A stretch of DNA of 40,083 nt from Bacteroidales bacterium (lineage in GTDB: Bacteria > Bacteroidota > Bacteroidia > Bacteroidales > UBA4417), in the NCBI GenBank assembly GCA_016707705.1, contig JADJHD010000038.1, positions 1 through 40,083 of the forward strand. Reading direction: 5' to 3'. Shown piece by piece: positions 34,850-40,083 of the stretch. Within the stretch, counting starts at the first letter, position 1; each line of letters starts with the position of its first letter. Under the pieces are notes generated by a model. That model saw only the letters and a list, made by a program, of their open reading frames with translations, was not told where the DNA came from and made no database searches. Made by a program: the position numbers and the translations under genes.

Positions 34850-35407
34850 ATGCTAATTGTTGGAATTACGGGAACCCTGGGAGCCGGAAAAGGCACTATC
34901 GTCGATTACCTGGTAAGCGAAAAAGGCTTCCTGCATTTCTCGGTCAGGGAATTTATTTCTGAGGAGATCGTGCGCAGGGGAATGCCTGTGAACCGCGACA
35001 GCATGGTGATTGTGGCCAATGACCTCAGGGCAAACAACTCCCCTTCCTACATCGTTGACCAGCTTTTTGAAAAAGCCAGTCAGACCGGTCGCAACTGCGT
35101 GATCGAAAGCATCCGCACCCCGGGTGAAGTGGTATCCCTCAAGTCAAAGGGCAATTTCATCCTTCTGGCAGTGGATGCCAATGACGAAATCCGCTACCAA
35201 AGGATTCAAACCCGAAATTCAGAAACCGATCAGGTAAGCCTGGAAACCTTCCGGCAGAATGAAGCCAGGGAAATGGACTCCCAGGACCCGAACAAGCAGA
35301 ACCTCCGCAAATGCATTGAAGTGGCTGATTTTACCCTTCGCAATGATGAGGATATTGAAGCCCTCACCAAAAATGTGGCTGCCATCCTTGAGAAACTTGG
35401 GATCTGA
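34850..35407 (+). CDS. P-loop (deoxy)nucleoside/dephospho-CoA kinase-like protein
   Basis: 185 residues. Walker A GTLGAGKGT lies in residues 8-16, and the rest follows an adenylate-kinase-like fold (SVREFISEEIVRRGMPVNRD, a lid-like region with RYQRIQTRN, and EAREMDSQDPNKQNLRKCIE). The pattern recalls the AAA-17/dephospho-CoA-kinase-like group rather than true CoaE, since typical CoaE signatures are not obvious. The probable activity is phosphorylation of a small metabolite; the substrate is not determined. It follows the LOG-family gene closely, suggesting shared transcription. Confidence 0.68.
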   Translation: MLIVGITGTLGAGKGTIVDYLVSEKGFLHFSVREFISEEIVRRGMPVNRDSMVIVANDLRANNSPSYIVDQLFEKASQTGRNCVIESIRTPGEVVSLKSKGNFILLAVDANDEIRYQRIQTRNSETDQVSLETFRQNEAREMDSQDPNKQNLRKCIEVADFTLRNDEDIEALTKNVAAILEKLGI

Positions 35408-35559
35408 CCCACCTGATTGAACGCAATATTGCATTTTTGTCCGCTTCATATCTGCGAAGCCCATTATAAGGATCTCCAACAATCCGGCTTCGCAAAATTC
35501 ATCACGATTGAGCATAATTTCTTATAATTGTACTAATCATCTGAAGGAATAGGCAAGCA

Positions 35560-36585
35560 ATGCTGAAATCGAACCGCAACATCAGTCTTATCATAGCTTT
35601 TGCCCTGTTGGGCATAATTGCTGTTATTGGGGTTGCCGGCTACATGTTCATTGAAGGGTACAACTTCCTGGATGCGGCTTTCATGACCGTAATCACGGTT
35701 GCCACCGTCGGATTCAAGGAGGTTCAGGAACTCAGTGCGAACGGCAAGATTTTCACCATGTTCCTGATTATCTTCAGCATCAGTATTTTTGCCTATTCCC
35801 TTACCACGATTACAACCTATTTGGTTGAAAGCCGACTTACAACCCTTTTTCAGGGAGGTAAAAAATTTATAGAACTCAGGAAAATGAAAGACCATGTTAT
35901 AGTTGTCGGGTATGGCCGCAACGGACAGCAAACCGTGCACGACCTGCTGCTTTTGAATAAGCAGGTGGTGGTCGTGGAAAAAAAGCATGAACTGGTGCTG
36001 GCACACCAAACGGAGCATGTCCTCTTTATCGAGGGGGATGCAACGGAAGATGAAATCCTCGAACAGGCGGGCATTAAAAAGGCGCTGGCTCTGATTACCA
36101 CCCTTCCGATTGATGCGGACAATCTCTATGTTGTGCTAACTGCCCGCTCTTTATGTCAGGAACTGCAGATCATATCCCGTGCCTCGCATGAATCCTCCGA
36201 CCGGAAACTCAAGACTGCAGGGGCTTCGCATGTAGTAATGCCGGAGAAGGTAGGTGGCACTTTCATGGCCAGTCTGGTTGCCAAGCCTGACCTTGCAGAG
36301 TTTTTCCACCGACTTTCCATTGAGGGAAATGAGGGTGTTAATCTTGTTGAAATCGTTTGCTCTGATCTGCCGACTGAATTCCTCGGCAAGACCATTCACG
36401 ATATGAGCATCCGCCGAATCACCGGTGCCAATATTATTGGGTATCGCTCTGCCGACGGACAATACACAATAAATCCGGGAGGTGATACAGTGATGGAGCC
36501 CCATGCCAAACTTTTCGTCCTGGGCACACCCGATCAGATTCAGAATGTGAGAAAAATCATCAGGCAGGGACAGGAAAACGCATAG
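35560..36585 (+). CDS. K+ channel (two-helix pore) with cytoplasmic RCK/TrkA domains
   Basis: 341 residues. Helices at about 8-30 and 62-88 flank the pore segment, whose filter region is TVATVGFKEV (46-55) in place of the classic TVGYG. A TrkA-N Rossmann domain follows with VIVVGYGRNGQ (113-123), ending its first half at VVVVEKKHE, and a TrkA-C domain occupies about 255-335. Such channels are gated by nucleotides or Ca2+ acting on the cytoplasmic ring. It is 152 bases after the kinase gene and may be independently transcribed. Ion selectivity is inferred from family resemblance, because the filter is not canonical. Confidence 0.87.
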   Translation: MLKSNRNISLIIAFALLGIIAVIGVAGYMFIEGYNFLDAAFMTVITVATVGFKEVQELSANGKIFTMFLIIFSISIFAYSLTTITTYLVESRLTTLFQGGKKFIELRKMKDHVIVVGYGRNGQQTVHDLLLLNKQVVVVEKKHELVLAHQTEHVLFIEGDATEDEILEQAGIKKALALITTLPIDADNLYVVLTARSLCQELQIISRASHESSDRKLKTAGASHVVMPEKVGGTFMASLVAKPDLAEFFHRLSIEGNEGVNLVEIVCSDLPTEFLGKTIHDMSIRRITGANIIGYRSADGQYTINPGGDTVMEPHAKLFVLGTPDQIQNVRKIIRQGQENA

Positions 36586-36624
36586 GCAGAGAGTATCAGA
36601 GAGGTAAAAAATGCTATCACAAAG

Positions 36625-36750
36625 AATCCATCCGCCAGCCGGCGGACAGAAGCCAGAAGCGGACTGAATAATTCCCCAACCAATGGTTCCATTTTCCCAT
36701 TCTGAATTCTGAATTCTGTCCGCCGGCTGGCGGATGAATTCCTTTTCCTT
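36625..36750. repeat. Palindrome-bearing composite repeat, locus B (palindrome copies 6 and 7)
   Basis: Palindrome TCCGCCAGCCGGCGGA (36631-36646) on the left and TCCGCCGGCTGGCGGA (36719-36734) on the right, with outward flanks that are reverse complements (AATCCATCCGCC and GGCGGATGAATTCC). The core shares AATAATT, GGTTCCATT and ATTCTGAATTCTGA with locus A at 32.3 kb. Confidence 0.78.
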
Positions 36751-36816
36751 AATTATAATTTTAGTCAGTTTCTCAATCCCAACCTCTTGTCAAACTAACC
36801 CACAAAATTTCAAACT

Positions 36817-37311
36817 ATGACCGACACCCCTCATTATATCAGGCCGACCTGGGACGAGTATTTCATGGAAGTCGCCAAGACCATTGCCAAGCGTGCCACC
36901 TGCGATCGCGGGAGAAGCGGATGCGTGATTGCAAGGAACAAGCAGATTCTGGTAACAGGCTATGTGGGCTCACCCATTGGTTTGCCTCATTGCGATGATG
37001 TAGGACATCTTTTCAAGCAGGTAACCCATGAGGATGGCACTACCACCAATCACTGCGTACGCACCGTTCATGCAGAGCAGAATGCCATTTGTCAGGCAGC
37101 AAGGCTTGGGATTTCATTGCAGGGGTCCACACTCTACTGCAGGATGACGCCCTGTCGCACCTGTGCGATGCTAATCATCAACTGTGGAATTGAAAGGGTG
37201 GTTTGTGAATTCCGCTATCATAGCGGTGGCGAATCCGAGACTATGTTCAAGGATGCAGGAATTGAGCTTGATTTCGTTAATGACGACGTGCTTCGCTACG
37301 ACAAGCAGTAA
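36817..37311 (+). CDS. dCMP/cytidine deaminase-family protein (ComEB-like)
   Basis: 164 residues. The zinc site is complete: HAEQNAI (H85 binds zinc, E87 moves protons) and TPCRTC (C113, C116). The N-terminal RPTWDEYFMEVA and the ARNKQILVTGYVGSP loop are typical of dCMP deaminases, which convert dCMP to dUMP for thymidylate synthesis. It lacks any obvious fusion. Its stop codon abuts the stop codon of the convergent DUF1361 gene. Palindrome-bearing repeats fill the region upstream. Confidence 0.92.
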   Translation: MTDTPHYIRPTWDEYFMEVAKTIAKRATCDRGRSGCVIARNKQILVTGYVGSPIGLPHCDDVGHLFKQVTHEDGTTTNHCVRTVHAEQNAICQAARLGISLQGSTLYCRMTPCRTCAMLIINCGIERVVCEFRYHSGGESETMFKDAGIELDFVNDDVLRYDKQ

Positions 37312-38019
37312 TCAGGATTTCTTCTCCTTTTCAACATGTGCGTCCCTACCGAAATACACATTTCGTGAGCGGACCAGTCGGAACGACCAGTAGACCATTA
37401 CCAGAAACAATCCCAGGAAGAAGGTCATGCCGTAGGGCTTGGGATGATAATAATTGCTGAACATACTTGCTTTCAGCTCATAGAACATGCCCAGCGGCTC
37501 CTTCACGATATCCCAGCTGTTCCAGCGCATGTAGCGTCCGGCATACACCCCGAAACTCCCCAGGAAAAGCAGGAAGGTGGTGATGATGGGAATTAATTTC
37601 TTCGGAACGAACTTAGCCATAAGCTGTTCAATATCCCAGAGGCTCAGTATCCCAAAAAGCAGGCCTGTCCAGGCAAACGACAAAATCAGCACGGTATCGA
37701 ACCAGATGGGCATATCCTTGGCCCATTTCAGGTGGAAGAGGTCGGTGAGGATATAGGGAGCATTGGGGAAAAACAGCAGCCATAGCATAACCAGTATGGT
37801 AACTGGTATCCATTTCCTTTGAAGGGAAGGGAAGATGGTGATAATACTGCTGAACATCCAGGGAATAAAGGCCAGGAATAGGTTCCAGTTCAGGAAAAGG
37901 AAATGAACTGAATCGGAATAGTAAAGCCTGAAGATGGATAGGGAAAAACAAAGTGTAGAAATAAAGCCAAGGAATAAAGTCTCTCTCCAGCGGTTTGCTT
38001 CTTTCAGTTGCTTAATCAT
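37312..38019 (-). CDS. DUF1361-family membrane protein
   Basis: 235 residues with about six to seven hydrophobic helices. The motifs NAPYILTDLFHL and GRYMRWNSWDI are the landmarks of DUF1361, a family of unknown function. The C-terminus is highly basic and acidic (RDAHVEKEKKS). Convergent with the deaminase, stops touching at 37311/37312, so the two messages overlap at their ends. No clear promoter box. Confidence 0.85.
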   Translation of the reverse strand: MIKQLKEANRWRETLFLGFISTLCFSLSIFRLYYSDSVHFLFLNWNLFLAFIPWMFSSIITIFPSLQRKWIPVTILVMLWLLFFPNAPYILTDLFHLKWAKDMPIWFDTVLILSFAWTGLLFGILSLWDIEQLMAKFVPKKLIPIITTFLLFLGSFGVYAGRYMRWNSWDIVKEPLGMFYELKASMFSNYYHPKPYGMTFFLGLFLVMVYWSFRLVRSRNVYFGRDAHVEKEKKS

Positions 38020-38177
38020 GTGGTTTTATTTATCGCATTTGGGATCAGTCCGTCATTGCATTCACGAACTACTGGCACTAACGATTCAATACCGGAAATA
38101 TTACGGCCTTAGAGAAACTTAAGCCGGCTCTTCCGAATTAATTCCACTGCAAAGATACTGATAAGAAGGGGGATTGA

Positions 38178-39410
38178 TTACCAGATTAGCGGAAGCTTCA
38201 GTCCGAGGCTGAACTGGTTCCAGCTAATCAGGCTTGAATAAGAGGCATTTCGCTGGTAACTGAGTCCAAGGGCAAGTCTTTCGTTTCCTTTAAGTCTGAA
38301 TCTGCATCCAATTCCAGCCATCAAACCGAATTCCTGTGTAGGAAATGGTGAATCAAAGTGGCTTTGGGCAGCGGTACCATAGATGCTGTGAATGAAAGTA
38401 TCCCTGCGATAATTCTCCTTAAGCAGCAGATTGTGAAACACTCCTGATTCAAGATAAGGCGATATCTTCCCATTGTTCAGCACATATTTAACTGAGATGA
38501 GATTTTGAAGTAGCAGTCTTTTGGATTGCACATCATGTATTGCAGTGTACCCCGGCTCAGGAAAAAACTCATTATGGGTGTTGATCGAAAAATTATAAAT
38601 GATGGCATGGTATTCCAGAAAAAGATTCTCATCAAAATTCGGGAAATTGACTTTTGCATAGATCCCCCCGCGCCAGGAAGGCTGCGTTTGGAACTTGCAT
38701 CCATATAGATAGTAGTATATATATGATGGCTCTATATTTACAGCCTTCGTAAAGACAATGCCAACTCCAGCTAAAATGCCCAATTGCAGTGTTGTTTTCT
38801 TCATTTGTTTCTCAAACACTATGCATTCCTTGTCGGTACACACCTCTTCGTGGTACTCCTTCGAAATTTTGATCAGTGATTTTCTGCTCAGGCTAAGGGA
38901 TTCAACCTTGCTGCCAATTTCGGGACTCTCACGGAAGATATACTTCATTACTCCGACATATTCGGGAACCTCTGCTGCATAGTTGCTCCCCCCTGACTTC
39001 ACTATCCTGTTGACATTCTTTAATTCAACCAATCTGCCCTCGCCGGCATCCATAAGGAAATGCTCTCCTGTTTCATCCCTGAAAAAATAAGCATCCACTA
39101 TTCCATCTATCAGATACTCAATGAATCGGGTCTGCTTGATGCTATCCAATGTTATCTCCCTGGAAACAAAATACTTGCTATCAGTTATCCGGTATGCCGA
39201 AAGCTCAGAAGGATTATATATTGTTATTTCTCCATCTGCCTGTTTTTTAAACAAGCATTCCCTGCTGTTGACCCGATCAACCTGGTATTTAATAAACCCT
39301 TGAAGAGTATCCCCTGCTTTAAGAATTACATACCCCGGACGGAATTCTTCCTGAGCAAGGGTGAATAGTCCGGAAAGGAGGATTGTCAATAATAAAAAGC
39401 ACTTTTTCAT
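38178..39410 (-). CDS. Outer-membrane beta-barrel protein with N-terminal Bacteroidota-type domain
   Basis: 410 residues from MKKCFLLLTILLSGLFTLAQ (an upstream start would add 11 residues before the signal peptide). After the signal peptide an extracytoplasmic domain (about 20-200) begins with GYVILKAGDTLQGFIKYQ, a pattern common in Bacteroidota surface proteins. A barrel follows from about residue 205 (TLQLGILAGVGIVF) to the C-terminal LGLKLPLIW, ending in an aromatic residue, resembling PorT-like barrels. I cannot assign a substrate. No partner gene is adjacent. Confidence 0.72.
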   Translation of the reverse strand: MKKCFLLLTILLSGLFTLAQEEFRPGYVILKAGDTLQGFIKYQVDRVNSRECLFKKQADGEITIYNPSELSAYRITDSKYFVSREITLDSIKQTRFIEYLIDGIVDAYFFRDETGEHFLMDAGEGRLVELKNVNRIVKSGGSNYAAEVPEYVGVMKYIFRESPEIGSKVESLSLSRKSLIKISKEYHEEVCTDKECIVFEKQMKKTTLQLGILAGVGIVFTKAVNIEPSYIYYYLYGCKFQTQPSWRGGIYAKVNFPNFDENLFLEYHAIIYNFSINTHNEFFPEPGYTAIHDVQSKRLLLQNLISVKYVLNNGKISPYLESGVFHNLLLKENYRRDTFIHSIYGTAAQSHFDSPFPTQEFGLMAGIGCRFRLKGNERLALGLSYQRNASYSSLISWNQFSLGLKLPLIW

Positions 39411-39443
39411 AGCTGAACTATTCATTTCGAAATACAGAGGCAA

Positions 39444-40083
39444 GTTACCATTTTTGTCCTGATTGAAAAGCCTGAGCCGGTCTCAAAATTTCCGCTTTCT
39501 TATTAAACTCAGTGATCAGATCCTTGTATCGGGTGATTTCAGGAATAATGGCCAATGGTTTTTTGCCACGAATGCACGAATCGCGAAGGCGGACACGAAT
39601 GGATTTGAAATTTAAAATTCAAATTCTCCTCCAAAAATTCCCGGCAACCTACAATCCGTAATCAGAAATCCGCAACCCGAAACTGCAACAGAAAAGAAGA
39701 AATAGCATTCAACTTCTTTCCTTCTTAACCTCTCTTACAAAAGGTTGGTTATTACAATCAATATCATTTGTACCTAAAATTCACATTATAAGAAGCATTG
39801 GAAGCATTGGAAAACACTTCGACAAGCTCTGTGTGACAGAGGATTACGAGTAAGAAATCTAAATTCAAAATCAAATAACTCCAAATAAAATTCACAATCA
39901 CAAATCTCCCCGTCACCCCGTCTCATTGTCTCTCTGGCACCAAATTTCAATCAGAAATCCGAAACCCGCAATCAAAGATCTCCCCGTCCCCCCGTCTCAT
40001 TGTCTCCTTGTCCCCCGGCCCCAAGACTCCAAAAAAACCACAATCCGTAACCCGAAATCAGAAATCAAGACTTCCTTACGATA
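39444..40083. repeat. Repeat-rich, gene-free right end
   Basis: Three kinds of short repeats lie in succession: CACGAATGCACGAAT and CGAAGGCGGACACGAATGG (about 39568-39604); AATCAGAAATCCG / GCAACCCGAAAC-type words (39651-39688, 39949-39973, 40039-40069); and two copies of a 26-base CTCCCCGTC...TCTCATTGTCT tract at 39906-39931 and 39980-40005, 74 bases apart. No gene is supported. Confidence 0.7.

Overview
The window looks like a chromosomal segment of a member of the Bacteroidota, probably a Bacteroidales-like lineage. Three lines of evidence support this. Several genes are preceded by the Bacteroidota promoter motif TAnnTTTG. Two very large secreted peptidases of the gingipain family (C25) end in type IX secretion (T9SS) sorting domains. 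The remaining genes (DUF6029 barrel, Omp28-type lipoprotein, TlpA-like thioredoxin, rbfA next to a LolC/E-like permease, an octanoyltransferase/lipoyl synthase pair) are typical of the phylum. I cannot name a genus. No tRNA, rRNA or CRISPR was seen.

Layout. 1-277: start of an M20 amidohydrolase, running off the left edge. 0.5-8.5 kb: two family 2 glycosyltransferases flanking an MsbA-type ABC exporter (frameshifted), a QueC-like PP-loop ATPase, rbfA, a SAM methyltransferase and a LolC/E-like permease. This suggests envelope glycan/lipid work beside housekeeping. 9.2-24.3 kb: four large exported proteins on the + strand. The first two (a beta-helix/FN3 multidomain protein and a beta-propeller-like protein) share a 191-residue C-terminal module with two dockerin-like calcium loops. 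The next two are adjacent gingipain homologues, one resembling Lys-gingipain (Kgp) and one resembling Arg-gingipain (Rgp), with recognisable catalytic His/Cys and S1-pocket Asp residues. 24.6-29.5 kb: a minus-strand run of manA, a TlpA-like thioredoxin, a DUF6029 barrel, an Omp28-type lipoprotein (broken by an in-frame stop) and a small acidic protein. 29.6-33.2 kb: lipA and lipB, separated by about 1.9 kb that holds a tandem array of 250-bp units and a DUF2269 membrane protein. 33.4-39.4 kb: a MazF-type toxin-antitoxin pair, a LOG-family enzyme, a P-loop kinase, a K+ channel with RCK domains, a dCMP-deaminase-like enzyme, a DUF1361 membrane protein and an outer-membrane barrel protein. The last 0.65 kb is repeat-rich and has no gene.

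The most unusual part is the non-coding DNA. At least four repeat families occupy the gaps between genes: (i) a 16-bp palindrome (core TCCGCCAGCTGGCGGA) in seven copies with GAAGTCAGAA-type flanks; (ii) CACAGAG-rich inverted elements at three loci, one carrying the palindrome nested inside it; (iii) a three-copy 250-bp tandem array with nested inverted repeats; (iv) AATCCGAAATC/CCCCGTCTCATTGTC repeats at the right end. Two otherwise intact genes are each broken by a single lesion, which may be real mutation or sequencing error.

All family assignments come from reading motifs by eye. No database search was run.
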